A stretch of 16,644 nt of DNA from positions 1 to 16,644 of the forward strand of contig RFJX01000257.1 in NCBI GenBank assembly GCA_003694425.1, given 5' to 3'. A model generated the notes under the pieces. The model searched no databases and was not told where the DNA came from. It worked only from the letters and a program-made list of their open reading frames with translations. A program made the translations under genes and the position numbers. Shown here piece by piece: positions 7,756-16,644 of this stretch. This stretch comes from Gammaproteobacteria bacterium. GTDB taxonomy: Bacteria; Pseudomonadota; Gammaproteobacteria; J113. How positions within the stretch are numbered: the first letter of the stretch is position 1; each line of letters opens with the position of its first letter.

Positions 7756-8619
7756 ATGCAGGCACTTTACACCGCCCTCCAGGCAGAGCCCTGGTTGCAG
7801 CTGCTTGCCGCCTTTCTGCTGGGCCTGGTGGTGGGCAGCTTCCTCAATGTGGTGATCCACCGGCTGCCCAGGATGCTGGAGCGGGAATGGCGGCAGCAGT
7901 GCGCGGAACTGACCGGTGAGCCCGCCGGTGCAGAGATGGAGGGGCGCTACAATCTGGTCTTTCCCTCCTCCCACTGCCCGCATTGCGCCCACCCGGTGGG
8001 TCCGCTGGAGAACATCCCCCTGCTGAGCTATCTGCTGCTCCGGGGGCGCTGTCGCGCCTGCGGCCACCCCATCGGCCTGCGCTACCCGGCAGTGGAGCTC
8101 CTGAGCGGGATCTGCTCGGCCGCGGTGGTCTGGCATTTCGGCCTGAGCCTCCCCGCTGCCGGTGCCCTGATCCTGACCTGGGGCCTCATCGCCCTCACCT
8201 TCATCGACGCCGACACTCAGCTGCTCCCGGATGACCTGACGCTCCCCCTGCTGTGGCTCGGCCTGCTGCTCAACATCCCGGGGAGTTTCGTGCCCCTGCC
8301 CGACGCCGTGATCGGCGCGGTGGCCGGCTATCTCTCGCTGTGGAGCGTCTACTGGCTGTTCCGGCTGCTTACCGGGAAGGAGGGAATGGGGCACGGTGAC
8401 TTCAAGCTGCTGGCCCTGATCGGCGCCTGGCTCGGCTGGCAGGTCCTTCCGCTGGTCATCATCCTCTCTTCACTGGTCGGGTCGGTCATCGGCATCGGGC
8501 TGATGCTCCTGCGCAGCCTCCGGCGCGACCAGCCCATCCCCTTCGGTCCCTATCTGGCCATTGCCGGCTGGATCGCTCTCATCTGGGGCGACGAGATCCT
8601 GCGCGCCTGGCTGGGGTGA
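7756..8619 (+). CDS. pilD: Prepilin peptidase / N-methyltransferase PilD
   Basis: A 287-residue inner-membrane aspartic protease that cleaves the leader of type IV prepilins and type II secretion pseudopilins, then N-methylates the new N-terminus. The N-terminal membrane helix contains the GSFLNVVIHRLP motif (27-38). The cytoplasmic loop has the two-CXXC zinc site C74/C77 and C99/C102 that marks the bifunctional enzymes. The two catalytic aspartates are D151 in FIDADTQLLPDD and D215 in GMGHGDFKLL. Several further hydrophobic segments fill the C-terminal half. The gene starts 24 nt after pilC and ends 1 nt before coaE. No good Shine-Dalgarno is seen, so the start rests on the alignment of the N-terminal helix. 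Confidence 0.95.
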   Translation: MQALYTALQAEPWLQLLAAFLLGLVVGSFLNVVIHRLPRMLEREWRQQCAELTGEPAGAEMEGRYNLVFPSSHCPHCAHPVGPLENIPLLSYLLLRGRCRACGHPIGLRYPAVELLSGICSAAVVWHFGLSLPAAGALILTWGLIALTFIDADTQLLPDDLTLPLLWLGLLLNIPGSFVPLPDAVIGAVAGYLSLWSVYWLFRLLTGKEGMGHGDFKLLALIGAWLGWQVLPLVIILSSLVGSVIGIGLMLLRSLRRDQPIPFGPYLAIAGWIALIWGDEILRAWLG

Positions 8620-8620
8620 C

Positions 8621-9220
8621 ATGCTCCGCATCGGCCTGACCGGAGGCATCGGCAGTGGCAAGAGCACGGTAGAGGCCCTGTTCCGGGAACTGGGGGTCCC
8701 GGTCCTCGACGCCGATCAGGTGGCCAGGGAACTGGTCGCGCCAGGCAGCGAGCTGTTCGATCGGATCCGGGAACACTTCGGTGAATCGATACTTGCCCCG
8801 GATGGTGAGCTGGACCGGGCCCGGCTGCGCAGGCGGGTCTTTGCCAACCCCGGGGAGCGTCGCTGGCTGGAGGCGCTGCTGCATCCGGAGGTCCGCGCCA
8901 GGATGGCGGCCTGGGCCGAGGCACAGCTCCACCCCTATGTCGTCCTCTCCATCCCCCTCCTGTTCGAGAGCGGGATGCAGGACCTGGTCGACCGTATCCT
9001 GGTGGTGGTATGCGACCCGCAAACCCGGATCCGGCGGGTCTGCCGACGCGACGGCATCCCGCCCGAAGAGGTCGAGGCCATGCTCCGGAGCCAGTGGACG
9101 GACGAGAAACGCAGGTCTCTGGCCGATGACGTCATCGAGAACCAGGGTGACCTCGAAGCCCTGCGCCGCGAGGTGGAACGGCTCCACCGCAGATATCTGA
9201 CCCTGGCCGGAGCGCGATGA
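8621..9220 (+). CDS. coaE: Dephospho-CoA kinase
   Basis: A 199-residue P-loop kinase that phosphorylates dephospho-CoA at the 3'-ribose hydroxyl, the final step of coenzyme A synthesis, in the cytosol. The N-terminus MLRIGLTGGIGSGKST carries the P-loop (8-15) at the expected place. VLDADQVARELV is the conserved nucleotide/CoA region, and LLFESGMQDLVDRILVV is the family's central motif. The ATG at 8621 is chosen because it puts the P-loop at the N-terminus and lies 1 nt after the pilD stop; the open frame extends upstream inside pilD. pilD-coaE is a common gammaproteobacterial linkage, and coupling to pilD translation is likely. Confidence 0.96.
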   Translation: MLRIGLTGGIGSGKSTVEALFRELGVPVLDADQVARELVAPGSELFDRIREHFGESILAPDGELDRARLRRRVFANPGERRWLEALLHPEVRARMAAWAEAQLHPYVVLSIPLLFESGMQDLVDRILVVVCDPQTRIRRVCRRDGIPPEEVEAMLRSQWTDEKRRSLADDVIENQGDLEALRREVERLHRRYLTLAGAR

Positions 9221-9386
9221 GAACGCGCCCGATGCACGCGCCTCCTGTCCACCCCGGCCGGTCCCCCTCCCTCGGGGCGACTTCGATCCCGCCATGGACG
9301 GCACCGGACAGCACCGCCCGGCCCGCGCGCCTTGTGCCACCCGCGGCAACACGCTAACCTTCGTCCATTCCGCACCGCAGCGCACA

Positions 9387-10160
9387 ATGAACGGCACCAT
9401 CTGTTACGAACAGCCACTGAACGAAAGGATCCGCACCCTGCTTCGGCTCGAATTCCTGTTCACGCTCGCCGACCACCGCGCGAGGGGCGAATCCCACTGG
9501 GACAGCAGAGCGGCGGTCACGGCCCTGCTGGACATCGTCGATCTCCTCTCCCGCACCGACATCAAGAGCGAACTGGGCAAGGAACTGGAACGTCAGCTGG
9601 GCGTGCTCGGGGAGTTGCGGGACAATCCGGTAGTCGACAGCGAACTGCTGGACATGAACCTCCGGGCCCTGGAAGGGACCCTGAGCGGGCTCAGGGATGG
9701 CGGCTACAGCCCGGGAGCCACCCTGCGCGCCGATGAGCTGATCACCTCGGTGAGGCAACGCGCGGCGATCCCGGGCGGCACCTGCTCCTTCGATCTGCCC
9801 GCCTTTCATCAGTGGCTGATGCGCCCGGCCGAGGCGCGGAGACTGGACCTGGAGCTATGGAGCCGTGACCTGATGCTGCTCCGGGACGGGGTCACCCTCA
9901 CCCTGGACAATCTCCGGCGCAGCGCCAACCCGGTCCAGGTCACCGCCAGCGAGGGGTTCTACCAGGAGACGGTCGATCAGACGCGTCCCTGCCAGCTCAT
10001 CCGGGTGGTCCTGCCGGCAGAGAGCCCGGTCTTCCCCGAAATCAGCGGGGGCAAACACCGCTTCACCGTGCGTTTTCTCGAGATGTCCGGACCGCAGCGC
10101 CAGAGGCCACAGCAGACCGGCGACGACGTCACCTTCCAGCTCCTTCGATGCAGCATGTGA
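9387..10160 (+). CDS. zapD: Cell division protein ZapD (YacF, DUF1342)
   Basis: A 257-residue cytosolic FtsZ-binding protein that cross-links FtsZ filaments in the Z-ring. The ATG at 9387 gives [20 protein letters not shown], a close match to the usual N-terminus with its NERIRT-LRLE-F stretch. Later family-typical regions include [14 protein letters not shown] and the C-terminal beta-rich part with [14 protein letters not shown]. The frame is open up to 9294, but that extension is unlike the family. No clear Shine-Dalgarno precedes the start. A 166-nt gap separates it from coaE. The gene overlaps yacG by 13 nt, matching the coaE-zapD-yacG linkage seen widely in gammaproteobacteria. Confidence 0.93.
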   Translation: MNGTICYEQPLNERIRTLLRLEFLFTLADHRARGESHWDSRAAVTALLDIVDLLSRTDIKSELGKELERQLGVLGELRDNPVVDSELLDMNLRALEGTLSGLRDGGYSPGATLRADELITSVRQRAAIPGGTCSFDLPAFHQWLMRPAEARRLDLELWSRDLMLLRDGVTLTLDNLRRSANPVQVTASEGFYQETVDQTRPCQLIRVVLPAESPVFPEISGGKHRFTVRFLEMSGPQRQRPQQTGDDVTFQLLRCSM

Positions 10161-10351
10161 AACGGCGCCATCCTCGCTGTCCGGTCTGTTCCCGTCCACT
10201 CCCGGAGGGGGAGAATCCTTGGCGTCCCTTCTGCAGCGAGCGCTGCAAGCTCATCGACCTGGGTGCCTGGCTGGGTGAGAGGCACGTCATCCCGGGGGAG
10301 CCGGCCGGGGAGGCGGAGGACCGACCGGGGAAGCACGGGGAGGAGGGCTGA
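10148..10351 (+). CDS. yacG: DNA gyrase inhibitor YacG (zinc-ribbon protein)
   Basis: A small protein of 67 residues that, in E. coli, binds GyrB and blocks DNA binding by gyrase. It has the family zinc site in order: CPVC (C11, C14) and CSERC (C29, C33), followed by [17 protein letters not shown], the highly conserved core. The last 16 residues are charged and probably disordered. The ATG at 10148 lies inside the end of zapD in another frame (13-nt overlap), which suggests coupled translation. It ends 19 nt before the convergent MutT-type gene. Confidence 0.95.
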   Translation: MQHVKRRHPRCPVCSRPLPEGENPWRPFCSERCKLIDLGAWLGERHVIPGEPAGEAEDRPGKHGEEG

Positions 10352-10370
10352 ATTGCCGCTCCGGTCCGCC

Positions 10371-11336
10371 TTACGGGCCTGCCGGAGGGCCTGACCTGTC
10401 CGGCCACAAACCCCTGATCATCGCCAGACCCTGGGCCCCGTGGCGCCGGGCCCGGGCGAGATCCGCGGGCCTCAGCCCACCCAGGGCATAGACCGGCATC
10501 CGCGCCACCTCCCTCAGCCGCCTGAAGCCTTCCCAGCCCAGCGCGGGTGCATCGGGATGGCTCGGGGTGGGAAGGACCGGGGAGAGCAGCGCGAGATCCG
10601 CCTCCAGCCTTGCGCCCAGGGCGAGTTCCTCCGGACCGTGGCAGGCGACACTGAGCAGTTTCTCCCGGGACACGGGCCGGTGGGGGAAGCGGGTCAGCCA
10701 GCCAGAGGGGAGATGGATCCCGTCGGCATCCACCTGCCCGAGCAGCTCAGGGGGTCCGTTCAGCAGCAGCCTCGCCCCGTACTGCCGGCAGAGCCGCGAC
10801 ACCTCACCGGCAAGCCCCAGGTAGAGGTCCCGGGACAGGCCCCGGGCCCGAAGCTGGACCATCCCCACGCCCTCGTCCAGCACGCGGCGCAGCCTGAGCA
10901 GGAAGTCCCCGGGCTCCGGCCCCGGTTCGGGGGTGACCAGCAGCAGCGGGGGAAGGGAGAGGGTCCGGAGCAGGGGGCGGTCCGCATCCGGCAGTGGCAG
11001 TGCGCAAAGCTCCCGCGCGTCGGCCCAGCGCAAGGGTTGCCCCTCCCTGCCCCGGGGCTCTCCCCGCCAGTCCAGCACCTCACGGAACTCGATATCCACG
11101 AGCTTCTCGGGATAGCGGTGCTCGAGGCGCAACAGCGGCACGCTCTCGACCGCTTCCAGCCCGAGCTCTTCACCCAGCTCCCGCGCCAGGGCGGCGGAAC
11201 GGCTCTCCCCGGGCTCGAGCTTGCCCCCGGGGAATTCCCACAGCCCGCCCAGGTGCCCCTGCGGCGGCCGCTGTGTGAGCAGCACCCGGCCCTGACGGTC
11301 GCGCAGGACCCCGGCGACCACCCGGACCGCTGTCAC
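10371..11336 (-). CDS. Nudix hydrolase (MutT-type) fused to a thiamine-phosphate-synthase-like domain
   Basis: A 321-residue two-domain protein. Residues 1-130 form a Nudix hydrolase; GLWEFPGGKLEPGES leads into a complete Nudix box (38-60: G38, E44, R52, E53, E56, E57, G59), as in 8-oxo-dGTP diphosphatases that clean the nucleotide pool. Residues about 131-310 form a TIM-barrel domain of the ThiE/TenI type: LLLVTPEP, VGMVQLRARGLS, DGIHLPS, LSPVLPTPSHP and VYALGGLRPADL. Proteins with this arrangement are known in gammaproteobacteria, including Pseudomonas, near argJ-secA. Thiamine synthesis by the second domain is doubtful because the usual lysine after Q-x-R is arginine here. The GTG start at 11336 fits the Nudix N-terminus and has GGAGG 11 nt upstream; the upstream open frame is a shadow of the SRPBCC gene. 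It starts 7 nt after that gene's stop. Confidence 0.9.
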   Translation of the reverse strand: MTAVRVVAGVLRDRQGRVLLTQRPPQGHLGGLWEFPGGKLEPGESRSAALARELGEELGLEAVESVPLLRLEHRYPEKLVDIEFREVLDWRGEPRGREGQPLRWADARELCALPLPDADRPLLRTLSLPPLLLVTPEPGPEPGDFLLRLRRVLDEGVGMVQLRARGLSRDLYLGLAGEVSRLCRQYGARLLLNGPPELLGQVDADGIHLPSGWLTRFPHRPVSREKLLSVACHGPEELALGARLEADLALLSPVLPTPSHPDAPALGWEGFRRLREVARMPVYALGGLRPADLARARRHGAQGLAMIRGLWPDRSGPPAGP

Positions 11337-11343
11337 TCCGCGT

Positions 11344-11757
11344 TCAGCCTCCGAAGAGCTTGCGCAGGTTGTCGAAGCCGGCCTGGTAGATCCCCCTGAT
11401 CGTCTCCAGCGCCTCCTGTTCCGGACCCTGCGGCTCGAAATCGCTGGACCATTCGACCACCGATCCCTTGCCGTCCGGTGCGGGGCGTACGCGGATGGTG
11501 GCGGTGTAGCGTCCGACGGGAAGGGGGCTGCTGACGATTGAATAGCGATAGGCGTGCCCCTCCTCGTCCAGCTGCTCCAGGCGCTCGACGATCTCGCCGC
11601 CGCCGGCCAGCCTGAGTCGCCGCACCTTGCCACCCTCCTCCATCTCGCTGCTCTCCACCGCCGGGTGCCACTCCTGGAGGGCGTTGAAACGCCCGACCGT
11701 CTCCCATACGTTTTCCGGCTCCACCGGCAGCTCGGTCTCCATCTTCACCTTCGTCAT
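11344..11757 (-). CDS. SRPBCC-fold (polyketide cyclase/START-like) protein
   Basis: A 137-residue protein with the SRPBCC pattern: an N-terminal strand MTKVKMETELPVEPENVWETVGRF, then FNALQEWHPAVESSEM, a series of beta strands, and a long C-terminal helix (about 112-135). The segment NVWETVGRFNALQEWHP is typical of polyketide-cyclase 2 family proteins. These have a hydrophobic ligand cavity, but the ligand cannot be inferred. It has no signal peptide or membrane segment. The ATG at 11757 is chosen because AAGGAG lies 7 nt upstream; the frame stays open to 11847 with an unlikely N-terminus. It lies between argJ and the MutT-type gene and probably shares a transcript with the latter. The function is unknown. 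Confidence 0.82.
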   Translation of the reverse strand: MTKVKMETELPVEPENVWETVGRFNALQEWHPAVESSEMEEGGKVRRLRLAGGGEIVERLEQLDEEGHAYRYSIVSSPLPVGRYTATIRVRPAPDGKGSVVEWSSDFEPQGPEQEALETIRGIYQAGFDNLRKLFGG

Positions 11758-11820
11758 CTCGTCTCTCCTTCCGGTTGTGCCGACCGGCAGGTGGCCTGCC
11801 AGCCCGCGTGCGGTAAAGGT

Positions 11821-11888
11821 ACATGCGGCCATCCAGGACGGGGGCATGTCATGCGCGGCAGGCCCGGTTCGCCTCGTTCGGGCCTGCC
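11821..11888. other. Two hairpins in the gap between argJ and the SRPBCC gene
   Basis: ACATGC (11821-11826) pairs with GCATGT (11844-11849). GGCAGGCCCG (11857-11866) pairs perfectly with CGGGCCTGCC (11879-11888) around a 12-nt loop. Neither is followed by a T-tract on the transcribed minus strand. They could slow or attenuate transcription from argJ, or protect a 3' end, but are not typical intrinsic terminators. Apart from these, nothing recognisable was seen in 11758-11913. Confidence 0.5.
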
Positions 11889-11913
11889 CGCCTGACAGGG
11901 TAGCGCAAACCGT

Positions 11914-13110
11914 TCAGGTACGGTATTCGGCGTTGATCCGCACATAGTCATAGGAGAGGTCACAGGTCCAGACCGTGGTCGCGGCATCGCCGCGTCCGAG
12001 GTCGATGGTCACGGTGATCTCGTCTCCCGCCATGACCGCGGCGCCGAGCTCCTCGCGGTAGCCGGGGTCGCGGCCGCCCTGACGCACGATGCGGACCTCG
12101 CCGAGATGGATGTCGACCTTCCCGACCTCCAGGTCGGCGATGCCGGCACGTCCCACGGCCGCCAGGATCCGGCCCCAGTTGGGATCGGAGGCGAAGAAGG
12201 CGGTCTTGACCAGCGGGGAGTTGGCCACGGTACGGCCCACCGCGAGGCACTCCGCCTCGCTCCTGCCCCCCCTGATCCGCAGCTCGATGAACTTGGTCGC
12301 CCCCTCGCCGTCGCGCACGATCGCCTGGGCCAGCTCCCGGCAGAGGGACCCCAGGGCCTCGCGGAATGCCGTCGCTGCCGGTCCCGCCCCGGAGCCGATC
12401 TCCACCCCTCCCCGGCCGCTGGCGACCAGCACACAGGCATCGTTGGTCGAGGTGTCGCCGTCGACGGTGATCCGGTTGAAGCTCACCTCCACCGCCTCCT
12501 CCAGCAGGGCCTGTAACAGCGGGCGCGGGACCCTCGCGTCGGTGGCGATGAAGGCCAGCATGGTGGCCATGTCAGGGCAGATCATGCCGGCGCCCTTTGC
12601 GATCCCGGTGAGTCTGCACTCACTCTCACCGAGCCGGAAAGTCCTGCAGGCCATCTTCGGCCGGGTATCGGTGGTCATGATGGCCCTGGCCGCCTCCGGC
12701 CAGCAGTCGGGGGCGAGCTGTTCCAGCAGGGTGGGCAGGGATGCGGTGATCCGCCCGGCCGGCAGCCGTTCGCCGATCACGCCGGTGGAAAAGGGCAGCA
12801 CTGAGGATTCCCGGTCCCCGGCGAGACGGGCAAGCGCCTCGCAGCAGGCCCTGGCGTCGCGCAGTCCCTGCTCCCCCATTCCGGCATTGGCGTTGCCGGA
12901 GTTGATCAGGAGCCAGCGGGGCTCTGCGGTTGCAAGGTGTTCCCGGGCCACCCTCACCGGGGCGGCGCAGAAGGCGTTGCGGGTGAAGACCGCGGCCGTG
13001 GCGCTCCCTTCGGCCAGCTCCATCAGGACCAGGTCATCCCGCCCCGGCTTGCGGATCCCGGCAGCCCCTGCCGCCAGCCGGATCCCTGCGATTTCGCACC
13101 ATTTTTTCAT
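11914..13110 (-). CDS. argJ: Bifunctional ornithine acetyltransferase / N-acetylglutamate synthase ArgJ
   Basis: A 398-residue enzyme of arginine synthesis. It moves the acetyl group from N-acetylornithine to glutamate, and in bifunctional forms also acetylates glutamate with acetyl-CoA. The N-terminus IAGIRLAAGAAGIRKPGRDD and VFTRNAFCAAPV are typical. The self-cleavage site is clear: KGAGMICPDMATMLAFI, with cleavage expected between A182 and T183, making T183 the N-terminal nucleophile of the beta chain. TTDTRPK (146-152) and the terminal NAEYRT are also conserved. Whether it is mono- or bifunctional cannot be settled by eye. The ATG at 13110 is preceded by GGTGAG (13125-13120 on the minus strand) with 9-nt spacing, and those bases are the outer edge of the inverted element upstream. 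Confidence 0.96.
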   Translation of the reverse strand: MKKWCEIAGIRLAAGAAGIRKPGRDDLVLMELAEGSATAAVFTRNAFCAAPVRVAREHLATAEPRWLLINSGNANAGMGEQGLRDARACCEALARLAGDRESSVLPFSTGVIGERLPAGRITASLPTLLEQLAPDCWPEAARAIMTTDTRPKMACRTFRLGESECRLTGIAKGAGMICPDMATMLAFIATDARVPRPLLQALLEEAVEVSFNRITVDGDTSTNDACVLVASGRGGVEIGSGAGPAATAFREALGSLCRELAQAIVRDGEGATKFIELRIRGGRSEAECLAVGRTVANSPLVKTAFFASDPNWGRILAAVGRAGIADLEVGKVDIHLGEVRIVRQGGRDPGYREELGAAVMAGDEITVTIDLGRGDAATTVWTCDLSYDYVRINAEYRT

Positions 13111-13119
13111 TCTTGGATT

Positions 13120-13125
13120 CTCACC
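13120..13125 (-). promoter_or_regulatory. argJ ribosome binding site formed by the edge of the inverted element
   Basis: On the minus strand, GGTGAG at 13125-13120 can pair with the UCACC of the 16S anti-Shine-Dalgarno. It lies 9 nt before the argJ ATG. Four of its six bases (CACC on the plus strand) belong to the repeat arm. No other purine-rich site lies between it and the start. Confidence 0.55.
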
Positions 13126-13286
13126 ACGGAGACTCGGAGGACACGGAGATTTCCTGTTCTTCCTCCTCCAGCCCGACAGTAGCGGTCACGCAACACCAGC
13201 GGCCTTCCAGAAACGCCCTGCACGGCCGGCCGAAGGCCGATTGCCGACAGCCATCATCCCTCCGTGACCTCCGTGCCTCCGTGGTG
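13122..13286. repeat. Inverted element with CGGAG-iterated arms
   Basis: The left arm (13122-13148) and the reverse complement of the right arm (13260-13286) agree at 24 of 27 positions. Each reads CACCACGGAG, then two further CGGAG cores at spacings of 8 and 9 nt, so the irregular spacing is conserved in both arms. They flank a 111-nt core containing CGGCCGGCCG and no recognisable gene. The element spans almost the whole secA-argJ gap, ending 6 nt from the secA stop and 11 nt from the argJ ATG. It looks like a non-autonomous miniature or REP-like element; no transposase or clear target duplication is seen. Confidence 0.75.
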
Positions 13287-13292
13287 CGCTTT

Positions 13293-16097
<2,805 letters not shown>

Positions 16098-16177
16098 GTC
16101 TGGAAAATACTCACAAAGAAAAAATGGAGCGTGTCGTGCCCCGGAACGGCTCGGGTGGCGGAGGGTGGTATGTCTCC

Positions 16178-16644
16178 TTAGCGCAATCCCTTCACGATGT
16201 TCCGCGGATTGAGCAGCTTGCCGTCTTTCAGTACCTCGAAATGCACGTGTGGACCGGTACTCCTTCCGGTATTGCCCATCAGGGCGATGACCTGGCCCTT
16301 CTTCACCCGCTGACCGGCCTCGACCAGATTCTTCTGGTTGTGGGCATAGCGGGTGACCAGGCCGTCGCCGTGGACGATCTCAACGATGTTACCGTAGCCG
16401 CTGCGCCTGCCGGCGTAGCTGACCACTCCGGAGGCCACCGCGAGCACCTCACTGCCCTTGTGGCCGGCAAAATCGACCCCGGGGTGGAAATCGCGCCTGC
16501 CCGTAAGAGGATCGATTCGCTTGCCAAACGGAGATGACAGCCAGCCCTTGATGACCGGTCTCCCCTCCGGTAAGAGTTCTTTTTGCAGCTGTTGTTCCAT
16601 CAACAGCTGTTTCATCGCCAGCAGTTTGCTGCCGCGGTCCTGCA
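16178..16644 (-). CDS. M23 (LytM/peptidase M23) family metallopeptidase, C-terminal part
   Basis: The gene runs off the right edge. The ATG at 16615 is internal, since the frame stays open to 16644 with QDRGSKLLA, which fits a coiled-coil linker seen in this family. The visible 154 residues contain the complete LytM domain: [29 protein letters not shown] N-terminus with the zinc ligands of HPGVD, then [14 protein letters not shown] and YAHN, and the second zinc motif HVHFEV. Such enzymes cut peptidoglycan cross-bridge peptides, or act as EnvC/NlpD-like activators when zinc ligands are lost; here H and D of HxxxD and HxH are present, so catalysis is plausible. An M23 gene directly before secA is a familiar arrangement in gammaproteobacteria. 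The 80-nt gap to secA has no clear terminator. Confidence 0.92.
   Translation of the reverse strand, partial: QDRGSKLLAMKQLLMEQQLQKELLPEGRPVIKGWLSSPFGKRIDPLTGRRDFHPGVDFAGHKGSEVLAVASGVVSYAGRRSGYGNIVEIVHGDGLVTRYAHNQKNLVEAGQRVKKGQVIALMGNTGRSTGPHVHFEVLKDGKLLNPRNIVKGLR

Noticed and set aside
9221..9386. Search for a promoter or small gene in the coaE-zapD gap, including TTGTGC...TAACCT
   Set aside because: The -10 matches only 3 of 6 consensus positions, and no small ORF with a ribosome binding site or stable hairpin with T-tract was found.
10359..10387. CTCCGG/CCGGAG hairpin between yacG and the convergent MutT-type gene
   Set aside because: Only a 6-bp stem with a 17-nt loop and no T-tract on either strand; not good enough for a bidirectional terminator.
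10440..11399. A plus-strand open frame opposite the Nudix/ThiE-like gene
   Set aside because: Its product is rich in P, Q, G and R, typical of shadow frames, whereas the minus strand encodes a complete Nudix box and barrel.
16108..16126. CACAAAGAAAAAA near the secA start as a remnant of a third iterated element
   Set aside because: A single unit without periodic copies or an inverted partner; an AT-rich leader is the simpler reading.

Overview
The window looks like a core-genome segment of a high-GC gammaproteobacterium. The gene neighbourhoods are the diagnostic evidence: pgeF next to clpB, a pilB-pilC-pilD-coaE-zapD-yacG run, and an M23 peptidase-secA-argJ-mutT run at the distal end of the division/cell-wall cluster. 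A member of the Chromatiales or a relative is a reasonable guess, but nothing in the sequence fixes the order.

Left part (1-4676), plus strand: the 3' end of pgeF, a complete glutamate dehydrogenase of the mitochondrial-like kind, then clpB with a very good heat-shock (sigma-32) promoter and a strong terminator. A 121-bp inverted element built from TCAGT heptamers lies between gdh and clpB.

Middle part (4680-10351), plus strand: a type IV pilus assembly block of ATPase PilB, inner-membrane platform PilC and prepilin peptidase PilD. It is followed by coaE (last step of CoA synthesis), zapD (FtsZ bundling) and yacG (gyrase inhibitor). Spacing from pilB to coaE is 1 to 24 nt, so these four look co-transcribed. 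zapD starts 166 nt after coaE and overlaps yacG.

Right part (10371-16644), minus strand, read from right to left: the C-terminal part of an M23 (LytM-type) peptidase, secA, argJ, a small SRPBCC-fold protein and a two-domain Nudix/thiamine-phosphate-synthase-like protein (MutT type). This run converges on yacG. A second inverted element, 165 bp long and built from CGGAG-containing units, fills nearly the whole secA-argJ gap and appears to supply the argJ ribosome binding site.

Most genes are ordinary housekeeping genes. The signals that conventional annotation would miss are the two short-period iterated inverted elements. They are unrelated in sequence but share architecture and placement, each starting 6-7 nt after a stop codon. 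Also worth a look are the antenna-like segment of the glutamate dehydrogenase and the extra segment in SecA. No rRNA, tRNA, CRISPR array, insertion sequence or phage gene was seen, and no gene-free stretch exceeds 223 nt.
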